This document shows, one piece after another, positions 36,501 to 51,500 of a stretch of 64,000 bases of DNA. A model generated the notes under the pieces. The model was not told the origin of the DNA, searched no databases, and worked only from the letters and a program-made list of their open reading frames with translations. Every line of letters begins with the position of its first letter. Position 1 is the first letter of the stretch. A program made the translations under genes and the position numbers. This DNA comes from Channa striata. Lineage: Eukaryota > Chordata > Actinopteri > Anabantiformes > Channidae. The stretch spans positions 14,488,203 to 14,552,202 of the forward strand of contig CM065189.1 of the NCBI GenBank assembly GCA_033026295.1, written 5' to 3'.

Positions 36501-39500
36501 GGTACACACACACACAATGGCGATGGCTGCCACGCAAGGTGTGAGATACAGATTTAATCATAATTGCAAATTGTTTAGCTTTATTTTGTGCCTCACTGTT
36601 ACATAGTGTACATCCACAATTTATGCTTAGCAGTATGTTGCTATTCTCTTGATGACTAGCTGCTATAGCTCCATGATATACCTTTCCATATACTTTGTTT
36701 TTAGCAAAATGTGCTTTAGAAATCAAATAAATCTTGTTGGTAGTTTTGTCCCTAAGAAGACCACCCCTCCATTTGTCATGACTGTGTAGTTTATGCCCCC
36801 TTTAAATCCATTCTTCATCATCAGTAGTGGCACCCTGCTGTGCCTGGCAGCACTTTTGGAAACAGGCCACTGATAACATTGACAGAGGTTTTTCCCTCCG
36901 TGATAATTGTATCTGCTGGAGTAGTGTGCAGGATAATCCCTAGTCATCATTAGCATCGAAAAAAAGCAGCACGGCCAAGTACACTCAGCTTAACTCCTCA
37001 GCCACTTATCAGTTGGCACTTCAGCTTCGTTCAGAATTATTAGAATATTGTTGGGCCCTGGTTCCCGACCTCTAAATTTCCACAATTTCTCAGGAAATAC
37101 TGAATTTAATTAAACTTTTTTTCAGTCAGGATGTGCTTATTCATTAGGCTTTTTGCTAGTTGGCTAGATTTAAAACCTTTTCTCAGAGCTTAATATGTTA
37201 AGATATTGTGAATTTAATTCAATGCCTTTTCCTGTTTAGCTTTAAAAATATCCAAAAAAGGCCTTGGTGGAGTATGAGAAATTCTGTATGGTTTACTGCA
37301 GGACATTTACAAAAAATCATCAATATTTGTGGAGGTGGTTTGATCTGGTATTCATAATTGGTATCGGTGCCGTACGTGGCATTTTTTTTTTAAAGGTTCG
37401 GCGAGGATCTATATCACCAAAAATAAACTGGATCTAACTTGACAATGTATTTTACTGAACTCCAGTGTGATTGTTCATCTTAACCTGCTAGTTTTACAGC
37501 CCTGTTGCTCTCCTTTACAGAAGAATAACACACAACATGTGACAGGAGGAGTCAGAAAGTGAACTAACAACTGACTTATCATGACATGTTTATTCAAAAT
37601 TAACAACTGAAACTCTTTCACCATAAAGAATATGGTCTTTGAGATGCATTGCCAAGTTTAAGGTATTTCCTCCATTCATTCTGAGACATTGTTTGTGTTG
37701 CAGCTTTTGATAGCTAATATCAGTATTGGCATAATAATACACAGCATTAGAGGAGTTGGATTGTTATTGTGGGCAAAAGACTGGATTGTGCCACTCCTAG
37801 TAGTTTGTCATTGTCTTGAGATTCTGGTTATTGCAGGTTATATGAGAAATAAAGTCTCTTCAGCACCCTGTTTAAAAAAAATCTTCAAGCCTTTACTCAA
37901 TCCTAACATTTTGTGCCAAACCTCAGCTGCTAATGCCTAGTTGTTTGTGTGTACAAAATATATGTGGGATGACCTATTTAAACTTTGCTAGGTGATTTTT
38001 ATTTTATTTTTATGTTTTCTCGAGTTGAGCACTCTGTTCACAAATGTTCTGCCAAGATTTTAGGCCTCTGCTTGTCTTGTTTTGCTCCTGTCTGCTGACA
38101 ACACGGTGTCTGTTTTGTCCCACAGGAGATTTTTTGGCTGCCTCTGATTTGGCCGGCACCCATACTGTCGGCAGTATAATTTCCCCTTACAAGCTGATGG
38201 TTAGTGTTCATCCATTTGGCCCAGTCAGTTTAATTTGGTTTGCGTCGAGATCGTCTGGTCCCATGTTGTGATTTTGTCTGATTTGTCTGACTGTGTCATT
38301 TTGGTCACTGTCAAGTGCTCCACAATAAATTGGTATGATGCTTGGGTGGATTCCCAGGCCTGTCCACATTTTTTTCATAAGTCATGCTTGTTTTTCATTC
38401 ATGGCAGGTTCACTTTGACATGAATTTACTGAGTAACCGAACGCATGTACATCATGTCTCTAGAACAGCACTGTTGGGTCTTAATGTGTCCATAGATGTA
38501 GCAATAATAAAGTGGGTTTGCAATCAATTGTTTGTTTTTTTTATAAAGACATAACTTTGAAATAATACTTTGTGCAAAGTAGATTTAAGTGATGTGTTTA
38601 TTTTTAAAGGCTTGTTACATTTTGGAGAATGATGTACAGTATTGTGCAGTATCCTAGGCCACTATGAAAAGCTTCTGTTTTAGCATTGTGCAGTGTTAAT
38701 CTGTATTTACTTATTAGTCTCTTTATGTAGCTATAAACACAGAATACAATATAAATACACATGTGTTCACAACAAACATTAGGCAAAAATCTATATTTAC
38801 TGTGATCCATATACCCTTACCACATCTTTAGTTTTTTGGGGAAAACTATTCTGAAGTTTTCTTTCCAGAATTTTTTGCAGGATTTTGTTTTTAACAGATA
38901 TAATTTTAGTGCATTAGCAGTGTGCTTGGGATGATTATCATGCTAAAAATAAAACCAAATCAGACTCTTTAAAATGCCATGATAAATAAACACCTGCCTG
39001 TGCAATTCAATATTTATGATCCCATCAGTTTGGACAATATCAGTAACAGCAGTAACAGAACTTCAGCCCCAAGCCACGCCATAACTGCCACAATGTTCCA
39101 GCAAGAGCTGCAAGCATTCATCCTTCCACCATATTAGTATTGCTGAAACAACAAACTTAATGGTTTTCTAAGACGTCCTCACAGTAGTTTCTGTACCTAT
39201 AACTTGATTCATAATGTTGAGAAATTTAGGGAGGGACATAAAAAACACCACAGCAGAACATACCCAAGCATGTTATTACAGTGTCATTCACTATATATGC
39301 TGTAAGCCACATGCTCTATGTGATGCAAACCTCTCATGTTTGCTTCATGCAGAAAAGAGTTCTTGTCTACTCAATATTTTAGTAGGTGACACTCTTAAAA
39401 CTGCTCAGCTGGCCTTTTCCTAAAATGATGAAATATTGAAAATGCTGTTAATATCTACACAAATAAATTAAAAAATATTTAATAGTCTTTTTGAGATTTT

Positions 39501-42500
39501 GAAATATTGCTTGCAGGATGAGAGCAGTTAGCAAAGGAGGACAAAAAGGGCATACTAATAACGTAACATACTGTGTGACATAGCCGTTTGGTATTTGTCT
39601 GTATTTAAACACTACATTAACAATAAAGAGAGATTTTATTGCTTCATACTCTTTAAGAGCTTTTTTTTCTTTAAAAGTTGTAAAATTTGGTAAAATGTCA
39701 GAGTAAATAATATTTGTAAAAATTACACGTCACTGATTGACCTGTCTTTTATATTTGTAACATCCATGAATTCTGTGCTTGAACAATGCTTTACCTGTTT
39801 TTATTTAAAATTCTGGTCTAATTTGTGAATTAAAATCTGCCTTTATTTCTTTTCTTCCAGTCCTGTGTGCAAAGAATCTGGCAAAGAAAGACTTCTTCCG
39901 TAAGTAAAGACTATTTTTATGTGTTGCTATTCCTGTACCATTCCCTCACTTGTGTATTAAGATGGGCTTTGTCATTGGTGGCAGCTCACTGACTTTTGAA
40001 GTCATGCTGTAAAGTCCCTAAGGGACTGTCTGTCATACAAATCAAGAGGGCTGCAGGGGCGGAGCCGGAGGGTGGGTTTGGGGTTACAGAGATCGAGCCC
40101 TGGAAGCCTGGCAAGCACAGGGACCCATGCTAGCCTAACTTCTTGTTAGAGATCCACTGTGATGAATGCACTAGTCTAAATTAAAAGGGGCTTTTCTATA
40201 TCTCTTCACTTGTGTCAGTGAGATTAGGACCCAAATATACACCTATTTCTTTGTTAGGTAGATATTCAGTTTTCAATTTGGTATTATCCCACCTCCAGCA
40301 GAGCATCATCTTCATATTTAATTCCTCTACAAAAGCCTTTCATTTCATAGTGACCTGATGAAATTAGTCATCATAAGTTTATAAACCCACTGAGACTGTA
40401 AAGCCAGTTTAGTGGGTGTCTCTGGCCTAATAATGTTTGATGTTTCCGACAACCCCTTTTTTCATACAGACTTATTTAGCCATCACTTTGTTTAAAACAT
40501 ATGAAAAATAATGTGAGTGGAGTGTCTATTGATAAATTTTAAGAATATGATGCATAAGAATAAAACATGAAAATCTCTTGACCATATGCTAGCTGCTTAT
40601 TCAGGCTTTTAATCAAAACCCCATTTAAAAAAACAATAGTGCAATATTGCTAACTGATTTTCAGGTTTTAGGACTTATTCTTACGGCATTCTATTTTAAC
40701 AGTTCGGTTATGCTTAACCAGTTACTTAGTTAGTCTTGAAGTTATGCATACAGACAGTAGTGGCTTATGCACAGAAGCATACGTAACACTTCAAATAAAC
40801 ACACTTAAAAAGATCCCCATTGGATATCAATAAGGAAAATGATGAAAATAGTTTTTAACCTGGATTTATAACCTCTTGTTTGATTTAACTTTTGTTCAGC
40901 CACTGCTTAGGTTTAACCAACAAATTTTGATGATGGAGAATAAATGTCATTTCTATCAGACTATTTCGTTAGTTTTTTAAATGACAAACTTACCAAGAGA
41001 ACCTCATTTGCCAAGTTAGCTTTGGGAATGGTGACACCCAAAGATAAACCTGTAACTGAAATGTAATGTAAATGAGTCGGATGGGTCTCAAACATTTAAT
41101 ACATTTTCCCAAACATGTTGCCTTCATGAAGATATATGGGTGACGTCACAATGTCTGTACATTTGCTATGCAAAACTTCATCACCTGCCTGTGTGAACTT
41201 TTACAGGGTTACCAGATCCCTTTGCCAAAGTGGTGGTGGATGGTTCCGGGCAATGCCACTCCACAGACACCGTGAGAAATACGCTGGACCCAAAATGGAA
41301 CCAACATTATGATCTGTAAGTCAATAGGAGCTGCTGTATACAGCTACGTTATGACCCTTGTATGCAGCTTATTCCACCCTAAGAAACAGAGGCTGTGTGT
41401 GTGCATGCGTGAGGTATAAAAATATTAATTTGTATATCATGCAATAATTGAAAACTGAAACTGTAAAAAAAGTGTTATCCCAGAAATCTTACATACTGCT
41501 TTGGGACCTTTGTATATCTGTGTGAGACTTCTACGACAATTATTTTAGGCATGCCGAATCGGCCATGCCTTACCTGTGTGCACAAACACCCAACTTCTAC
41601 AACCGTTTGAGCTGTTTTGCATGTTACCAAATATCTTGTAGAGTGAGATTTAAGACATTCCATACCGCAGGACTAAGCACAAAATCTCAAGAGTTTTTTT
41701 CAGGGGTGGGGTGTGGTGGATATTCAGATTTTTTTCTTCCTCAGCTACAAGGTTCTGAACATTTCTTGCTTTTTCTTAGGCAAGCCTGGCTTTTTATAGA
41801 CAACACACTCATGTACTAAAGAACATACCATAAGCTCTTTATTAGTCAACTAACATTTAACTTGTGGAGTAAGGAGAAGTGACTGCAACACTCACAGCTG
41901 ACCTGAAGCTGCAGTCACATCTCAGTGTTGTGAAGTTTGCCATCACACATTATATAGTAAACCTATTGGTCGTTAAATACAGGTTTGCGTATTGATACTG
42001 GCCCATAAAACACAGTAATGCACAAGGATCAACTTGTGCCTGTTATTTCTTGTTTTATCAAACCTTAACCACAATACATTATACGGTGCTCTACCATGAA
42101 GGAGAGAGGCAGAGAGGGGAGGGTAGTAGATGTACTCTGGGCCAAAATAATCTCTCTCTGTTATAGATGTACTCTGGGCCAAAATAATCTCTCTCTATTA
42201 ATGCACATATTTATGCTGAGTGTGCAGTGGGTGTTTGAACCTACGTTCACATTTATGTTGTGTTGCATCTGTGAATTGGGGCAGTGTGAGGTGCATTACT
42301 GTTGTGCACTGGAGGAGTTGTAGCAGTCAGTCTGACGTGGTCATGTCCTTAACATCTCAGCATAAACCTGTGAATTAAATAGAGAACGTAGTCCTCTTAA
42401 ATTAGCGGCAAGCAGTACTATATTTGTTCCAGAGAAGTCATGTCAGTGAAATCTTCTGCTGTGCACAGCTATTGGAGACAAGAAAGCTGCCCTGGCACTG

Positions 42501-45500
42501 TTGCTCCTTCAGTTAGCAAAACTGGTATTGATGACTGGGCTTTTGTGAAATACTCAAACTCCTCATAATAACCAGTGAACAGTTTTGAAAAATTAAATAC
42601 AAAGGTACCAAAGTAAGTAATGTTATTCCCTGCAACCCATCACCACTCATTGCTCAATAGTATGAAAGCAATATAACCTGCAATGTGTACTTTAAGTTTT
42701 GGAACATGATTATGATGGTGATTATATTATTACTATAATTTAATTTAGTTTTTTAGTTTTTTTAATCGAGAACTGACCTGTTTGTAAACCACAGGTTATG
42801 CTCTGTAAAAACCATCAGCTGATCTCTATTGTTTCAGAATCCCCCAGTCAAAATATAATTTTATTGAATCAATTTGATCAGTGTTTATTTATCAATCGGA
42901 ATCTTCAATATTTAAAGCAAGAATAAAATGTAAAATAAGATTATCTGTGTATGCACATGTTTATTCAACATTTGACATTTTTGGCACAGACATTTCTGAG
43001 AAGGAATTCTGTTCAAATGGATCTAAAGGCTATTCAATTATGGCAAAAACCAATAACCACGATGTGACTAAAACCATTGATCATTCGGTCTGCAACACTA
43101 TTAAAGGCAGTGAGGCTGTGGACTTTGTATTCAAAAGAATTCCAAATAGATTTTTTTGTTGATTCCTGTGTACACTTGTAAATAAAATAGGTCTTAAATT
43201 TCATTCAAAAAGGTAAAATAATTGTCTTAAACAGTCTTAAATGTGACATGTTGAAGCATTCAGACTAAATGATTAAACAGTAAAACGATAGTTTATTCAG
43301 TTGTGACATGACATTTCTGTTTTGCAGTGATAATTCATCCCTGTCTCTATGGTAAATACAAAGTGCTTTATCCACCTATTAACACTCACACTCATTGCAG
43401 AGCTGTCACGCAAGGTGCTACCATGACCTGCAAAGTGCAACTCAGGGTTTAGTGTCTTGCCTAGTGACTTAAACATATGATCAGAGGGAGATTAAACGCA
43501 ATTCGTGGACAACCACTTGACTTACATAGCCACTGATCCCATCTATCTTTTAAATTTTTTCCCCCTTCACGATCTGTACTGTCTGAGGCATGTGATCAGA
43601 ACGACCCTCAGCCTCTCCCTCTGTTTCAGGAAATGACTAACATGCCACTTAAGCGTATGGAAGTGCGGGCTTTGAAGCTTGCCAGCTTGCCACACGCCCA
43701 TTTCAAGCTTCCAGCTTTAGGAGGTGGAGTTTTTTTGCCCACATCACACTGACACTGCCAGAGTTCTGCTTGATGCCCTGTATCATATATCACAAATAAA
43801 CTGCAAAAAAAATCTTTTTTACTGTACATTTTCCTTCACACTGATAGCCTGTGGTGAAAATGTTTGAAGAAACAGATACTTAGCCAGATGTCTGAAAACA
43901 TTCAGTGTGTCTTGAAAGTTCATGAACTCACAGTAGTATGTATTACTGGTTTTGGCAGGTTGCCTCCTCATGCTTGGCCTCATATTGCTGTGGTTGGAGT
44001 ATCAGATTAAATCTCTTCTTACTATGTCTTCACTCTGCATTAAATGTAGTACTTGTCTTGTGCAAACCTTGGACATTTTACTTATGTTTACTAGTCTTCA
44101 CACATCCAGTCTGAACAGAATGTGGTTTGTACAAGATTTTTACTTGTCCTGGTGAACATCCAAATTAAAAATGACAATAGTTGGCACCCTACTCATTTAG
44201 TTACATCCAGTCTGCCTTAAGACTTGGCCCCCGTAACCATAAAAATTGAGAAACTATAGACTTCGGTGGGTAGTGGTTAAATCTAAGGAAGATTTCTCTT
44301 TGCTTCAGTCAATTTACATGTATGTCACATGAGCCTGCCATGCATATTGCAATGTTATGCCCTCTAAGTAATGTTTCACAATTTTCCATTAAAAGAGGCA
44401 GGGATAATCTGTACACATATATCAAAAAGTAGAAGAAGAGGAGTACTTTAAGTTTTTGGGTTTAATTTGACGTAGGAGTATAAGAAAAAATGGACGCTTT
44501 GGCATCAACTCCAGCTACATAAATCAGACAAAGGTATTTCATGTCAACAAGTAAAATCTGTAGCATCTCAACGTTTATTTATTTTTTCTGTGTAGATGTT
44601 AGCAACCAATGGTTGTCCAACATAAATATGAAACATATCCAGTCTGGAAGAAAACCATATTTATGATTTCCCAGTGTAACATATGTTCTCTGGCGACAGA
44701 AACATTTGTCAAGTCCTGCAGGTATGGGTGAAGTATGTCCTAGAGCTAATGTTCACTGCTGTTGTCTGTAAGATGGAGCATTCAGAATAATATTGTTTCA
44801 CTCCAATTATTCAGATGAGTGCATGCACAGTAGTCACATCGCAGGACATGCAATGTCAAGAGAGCCAAACAAACTTGTCACGCAACACCTTTTGTTCTCC
44901 TTGATACAAAAGAAAACTTGTTTGATCTTATTTAACATGACCTATATAAAGAGAAGTCTGTCTGATATTCTTTACTTCTGTTTTAGGTTTCTTTGGTTGA
45001 AGTAGAACCCTAGTTTATTAGTAAGCGACATCAAGAATACGCATGTACAGCGAACCACAGCTCAGTCATTCAATTTACAACATCAAATATATATGATTAT
45101 GTTGGATTCAGAAAGGATAGGGTGATGTTTACCATAAATGGGTATTTTGTTTATGGTGCCTTCGTGGTAAGTCAACCAGTGAACTACCTCTTTTCCCTTC
45201 AAACTTACTGCTGAAAAGTAGTCACGGTGCTCGCCTGCTTATGTGTGGTAGGTCGAAACCAGTTGTATAGCCAGTGTTTTGCATAAATGTATTGAACACA
45301 TTTGAATGGACGCATTTGTTTGATAGACAGTTGGTTAGACAAGGTTAGCTGTTTTTAACTTTGCCCCAGTAACTGTAGAATTGTTCTTTACATGTAAAGC
45401 ATTTAAACGTATCTGGTAATAATTTGGCAATAGATGTTGCTGACGTTTAGCTTTCATTGGTATAATGATGATATAATAATAATAATGCTGATGTACGTGA

Positions 45501-48500
45501 GGTAGAAGAGTTTATAGGTGATATTCAGCAGTTAGAGATGGTCACACGGAGACCTGGTCTGTGCAGCTCTGGACGCAGCTCTGGACGCAGCTCTGGACGC
45601 AGCTCTGGACGCAGCTCTGGACGCAGCTCTGGACATGTCTCTGGACGCAGCTCTGGACATGTCTCTGGACTCTGATTCTGCAGCAAATTGTCCCAAAACA
45701 ATGACAACGACAGGAAGTAAAGGGATTTAGCTGTTCTGATTTTGTGTAGGGACACCAGTGAACTGAAGAAAGAAAAACAAAACATTTCAGAGCAGCATTT
45801 TGACAACTTCAGTAATTTGGCTTGCGTACCAATCCTGTAGAATTTATGTGTAGGCATGCTTTTGATATGCAGCGTAATATAGAGCTTGACATGAGAGCTG
45901 ACTGTTAGTCTCTAATTATGTTTGCATGTGTATGTGTCAGTAAATGTGGGAAGGTTCCTTTGAATGGTAAACTCTGTAGCTTTAAGAGCTGTCTGGGTCT
46001 AAAACAGTGGTCGCTTACATCACAGGCTCTTGCTCTGTTTTCCGACCATGACTAGACTGGCATTAGCCGTGCTAGGTGTGCAAATACACACAGGTTATTT
46101 TAAAATCAGCCAGTGCACGTCAACATACTGTCTAAAGTTATGCACCTGAAACGTGTTTTATTCTTATACCGTCTGAGTGAAGTAGAAGAAGAGTTTTATT
46201 TTTGTCTTTATGTTGTTGGGTTGTTTGTAATATTTTGTAAAGCTTGTCTACGGGGCTGTCTTCGTTCAGTTCATTTAATTTGCAATTTTCACATCCTGTA
46301 GGTTGTTTAAAAATCAGTGTTGGTTTTGAAAGGTTGAGCCCCCTGCAATCTGCACACAAGAACACGCCACTGAATCCTTTGACTGTGTATACTAATCAAA
46401 GATTGATTTGATTTTTGATGTTGGCGGACCTAATTTCTGTTGTACTAACCTGTTTTCATCGCTGCCTTTGATTGTTTATTAGATACATTGGAAAGGCTGA
46501 CTCCATCACCATCAGTGTATGGAACCACAAGAAGATCCACAAAAAGCAAGGCGCAGGCTTCCTGGGCTGTGTCCGCCTTCTGTCCAATGCCATAAACCGA
46601 CTCAAAGATACTGGCTGTAAGTACCTGTTTATGCTTGTGTTTGCCAAAGTACATACTCTCTCTACAGATACTTACTTACTTACTTACTTACTTACTAAAA
46701 ATGGGTCACCTGTGCTTGGTATATACATGCGTAAGGGCCATGCACACAAGTGTGGACACAAACAACACAGTACTTTTAGGAATTATATTTCTGACACCAT
46801 GGCAACATGTTGATTATAATTCTGGTTATTTTATTCAATTTTCGTTTGTTTATTGTTAAATTAAATTGGAACTTTTTAGTTATTTCAACATTTAATTTGG
46901 TCAGCCTTAGTATGCACACACATTCTTCCTTAAACACAGACAGACATATGTATGGACCAGATAGAACAGGAAACGGGGTCTTTTCGGTGCCTCTTTTTAA
47001 TCTGACCACAGATTACTCTACTACGTACTTTATCACTCTGCTATTGAACTTTGTTGCTCTTTTAACAGTGCTACTGCTTGCTGTGAGCCTTTTGCCCAGA
47101 TTTATCACCACCTCATTTACAATCACAATACACAGGAAACCCCTGCAAGACGTAGAAAACTGCTTACACATCTGGTACATGTCACTAACCCGATATAATA
47201 GCCTTTATTTTTTAAGTCATAGTCCTGCAGATACAGTTGATGCAGCTGTTCTAGAGCAGTTAAAATGTAGAAGAAAGATTTAGTTTTGGGATAGTTAGTT
47301 GGTCGCTTAAAACTTTGACTGCAGGCTAATATGGGTCAAATATGAAGGCACAGCGACAGTTTTGCAGAGTTACTCAATTTTATGTCTGCACGGTTCATAT
47401 TGCTCCCGAAATAATATATCATACTTTAATTTTTAAGCTATTCTCTATACTATCCAAAAGGCTACACATGCTTGTTGACAGTACCGGTCCCCACCGGTAA
47501 ATTAACATTCCTTTTACTCATTCGCCTCCTTTTTCAAGACATGTCATGAACACGGTCAGATAAATGCTGTAATCACCACAATGACTTACATTTTTCTCCC
47601 TTTTTTGTATCCAGCACTTTTGTTATTTCCATTCCTCACAGCCAGGCCTCAGAACCATTTTAGAAGTTGTCTGAAAATAATTGCAACTATTTGGATAGAT
47701 TTGTATCCAAACTGCATAGTGTGCTTCCACAAATGCAGACAGTTCATATTAAGTTGGCCCCTATTTAACAGCCTCTTACACCATTTTGACATTGTCGGGC
47801 TACTACTTCACATAAGAGTTCAAAATAGTTTACTTTTACGCTTGCTTTTTACGGCGTTCTTGGTTCACCCCCTAATCCAAAAAACCCACAACAGCGTTAG
47901 TGTTGCCACAGAAGGGACCTTGATCACCATGGAAGGCAGGTCTATACTCTTTCCTTACTTTGTTCCAGATGACTTGGCCGTATAGTTACCCACAGCCTCC
48001 ACAAACAGACAGTATAGGCTCTAGTTAAGTTCCAGACCACTCACTTACAGTATGGTCACCATGACAGAAATTATAGTTTACCACAGGAAGTGGACACTGA
48101 GATCTATGACAGGACACAATGCTCACTTTATCCTTTTGTTCTTGTCTTGTGTGCTATAGACTCAGAGAGGGTGGCCAGTCTGGCCTGGCCAAAGTGTGTA
48201 CACACAAACACAAAAACAACACGCTTCTTTTTTTTACAGGAATTGCCTTATTTCCTAGAATTCGCATTCATACATAGCTCACTGTGCTATCCAATACAAA
48301 CCGAATACTGCACACAAACACCCACACACTTGCAAACCAAAAAAAGGATCCGGTATGATTGTGAAGTCTGCCTTTCTCTACACTGAGCTGCACTTCCTGT
48401 AGCTCTGCAGACACAAACCTGTCAGTCCTCTCTCCTACTTCTCAACCCAGCGATTCAGCCCTCACTTTTCAAAATTAGTTGATTCAGTCCACATGGCCTC

Positions 48501-51500
48501 ATTTGATCCCAGTTGTTTGATTGGGGTTAGTATTTATAGTTTTGCTGTTGCAAAGCTGAAAGTAAAGTTTATTTTTACAGGTGCTGTATGTTGTTGTACT
48601 GCATGTGTGTTGGGCTGTATTTGCATTTATGTCTTTTGACTGTTTTAAATATGTTTGTTATCTAAGGTGAAGTTTAGGAGGAGGCAGAAAAGGAAGTGGT
48701 TGATTTGTTGAATGAATGAATGTATGAGTGAATGGTGTCGTTTCTTGCCATCTTTGTTTTTGTGCAGAGGAAATTGTCATACTTGGATTAAAACTGACTA
48801 GAATATTTTTTTCCACGAACCAGGCTAGATTATTTTGTGTTCTCAAACAACTCTAAGGATTTAGAATCTGTCCAGGTTCTAGCTTATCTGGAGAGTTAGC
48901 TCTGCTATTTGTAAGCAATACAGACACGGCACAAGTTCAGGTTGGTGGCAAACCATGTGCTTTAATTGACCATTGTCAAGTGTTGGCTCAACAGGTGTAT
49001 GCAAAGCGGGGCTTTTCAGACTTCACTCACAGAAACTCTCCTACTTTGGTAATTTTCTGCATGTAGACATAACACTTCTTCCATGTGTGTCCATTTTGGT
49101 AAAACTCACATCACTATCCTTTCAGGATGTCTCAGGGAATTTTGCCCGTCCCTTTTTTCCTAAACATTCTTGATAAATACAGACCCAAACTATTTCCCAG
49201 TTCTTATAAGGTGCAAATGAGCTGAGATTATATCAAGAGAGTCTGAATGAAATCCTGAAGCAAATTTAAGAAGTCTTACCATGTTTTTACCATAATCCTT
49301 TGTTTCCTTAAACCACATCCTGCACCAACACTTCAGCTGTCAAAGCTGCAAAATATAAATTCAGAATATTTTTTTAGTTTTAGTGCCAAGTGAAAAGTAG
49401 AACCAAGCCCAATTCTCATTTTTAAATAGCCAAATAAAGAAAACGCTCAGAAAACTCCATCAAACTCATTCCTTAAATGTTCTGTCTCTGACTCCCTCCT
49501 TTCTCTATCCTGTTATCTAAATCCTGTTAGTATTCCAGCCATGTAGGCCTAGTTCATGAGAGTTTAGTTTTGATTGGAGCAGATGCATACAGACAAAAAA
49601 TATAAACGCATCCATTAGTAACTTCATATGCTGTTCATGGCCAAGAGGGGCTGGAGCCCATTCCTAGCTGTCATTGGGATCTGGACAGGTTATTAGTCTG
49701 TCTTGGGGCCAAAACGGACCGACATACAGAGACACACCTACAGGTGATTTAAAGTCACCAGTTTCCCTGACATATGTGTCTTTAGGTCGTGGGATGACAC
49801 GGAGCAGCCAGAGGAAATTCATGCAAGCACACAGAGTGCATAGAAACTGCATAGCCACTCACTCCACCACCATGCTACCCAAACTAAACACATATATATA
49901 TATATAAAGCCTAGACACAAATTGTATGATAGGATTTTTTTCAATCTGATTAGTCTATAAATACCACACCACATTTTATATAAAATTGTACAGGTAAACA
50001 AAGACTTAATATATTAATATTAACCCATGCAGATTGAAGGCATTTCTTTATTTCACTCCCATTTTTTTGGTTTTCATATTTTAGTAATTTCATGGCCCTG
50101 CACAACTAAACCTTGCAGACACAAAGAGGTTGCATTGTCAATAGGTACCAGTGTATGTAACTCCTGTGCTTGTCAGTTACACTGCATGCACAAGTCTTCC
50201 TGTAGGAATTTTGTGTGGGATTATGTATGAAAGAAAGGGAGACAGAGAGCAACACTGCAGTGTATCGCTGTCTGGATCTTGTTCAAATCTTCATGGGTTG
50301 TGTTCCTGTGTTGTCTGTGTCTAGTGGTACTCTCTTTGTGCTTACTTATCTAGAAACATGACATTATGACATTTGAGATCACCTTAGTTTAATCTTTTCA
50401 CACAACACGAATAAAGTTGTAGAGATGTTTCTTCTTTTTTTTAATGCAAGTAGATTTCCTTTATTATATTTCATATATAGTCTTCAATCGTTACTTCAGG
50501 ATCTCACTTGTATATAAGAAAAAACGTATATCCTGTGGGTTACAAAATGGTTTAAATTGTGAAATGAACTTGTATTTATATAAACTGGATCTGTCTTCCA
50601 CAGAAAAGGTTCTAAAATATACCTAGGAACGTTTAATCTGTTTACTCTTCGTCATGATACTCTTGGATTTTCTACTACTTACACTCCTTAAACAAGTGCA
50701 CCACCACCTCCTTGGACCTGTTGGACTAGGTGCAGACTGATATGAATACTAAACTTGGTTCAAGTTTCACCACGATGCACTGTGAGGTTATCGGCCAGTT
50801 TTCTATGTTAGCAAATCAAACATCATCAAGAACAGCACTTTGTCATAATCGACCTTCAAATCCTGGCTTCCACTTATATCTGAAGGAATAAATCCCAACT
50901 AAAGCAGCCTACTGTGTTCTCTTTACACAGTGGTTTTTGTTTTTTGTCTTTTACACCTGCCCATTCATCATAAGTATTTAAAAGTTATACATCAGCTCAG
51001 TCACTGGAACATGCTCCTTTTTGTGAATGGGGAAGCTGAATCAATTTCTTGTTTCTTTTTCTGTGCAGATCAGAGACTGGACCTGAATAAACTTGGGCCC
51101 AATGACAATGACACTGTGAGAGGACAGATAGTAGGTGAGAAACACAACTTTGGTAATATACAAAATTATTTGGACGTGTCTGTTCAAAATTAAAAATATG
51201 CTTGGTCATAGATGTGTGTGTACACCCTTAATGTGTGTCATCCTAATGTATCAGGATTAAGCAAAACTACAGTAGCATAAAATGTTAGTAGTTAATAGTA
51301 TATGACCACAAAATACTCCAAGCACTAATAAATGATCACTCCAGTGGTCTGGTGACATTATTAGTTACAGCCAGAGTGTCTGACAAAGCTAAACTAATTA
51401 ATACTTAAAGCCACTGTTAGACTGACTCCATTCTTAGTCTGTCAATACTGAATAAGAGCTGACATTTCAGTTATTGCAGATGGCAAACTTAAGTTCAGAT

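Larger units (their letters stand above)
21565..39860 (+). other. smurf2: smurf2 intron 1 (18.3 kb)
   Basis: The largest intron in the window. It is AT-rich and carries a SINE (24721-24920), two copies of a common fish repeat (26347-26400 and 36451-36508), one degenerate longer repeat (about 31590-31800) and TG microsatellites (22842-22859 and 27510-27538). No exon-like segment with splice sites and a recognisable protein was found. Enhancers are likely in such an intron but cannot be read from sequence alone. Confidence 0.85.
41316..46482 (+). other. smurf2: smurf2 intron 3
   Basis: A 5.2-kb intron. It holds a 37-bp tandem duplication (42127-42199), a degenerate repeat (about 43380-43530) and a 12-bp minisatellite (45563-45670). 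No other exon was found. Confidence 0.85.
46617..51068 (+). other. smurf2: smurf2 intron 4
   Basis: A 4.5-kb intron with a TTAC microsatellite (46671-46696), a degenerate repeat (about 49615-49880) and a short AT run near 49889-49905. The 158-codon frame at 46807-47283 and the 134-codon frame at 47581-47985 show no recognisable domain and look like chance. Confidence 0.85.

Noticed and set aside
46807..47283. 158-codon hydrophobic frame in smurf2 intron 4
   Set aside because: Composition follows the AT-rich DNA; no known domain, no splice context, and no support beyond being open.
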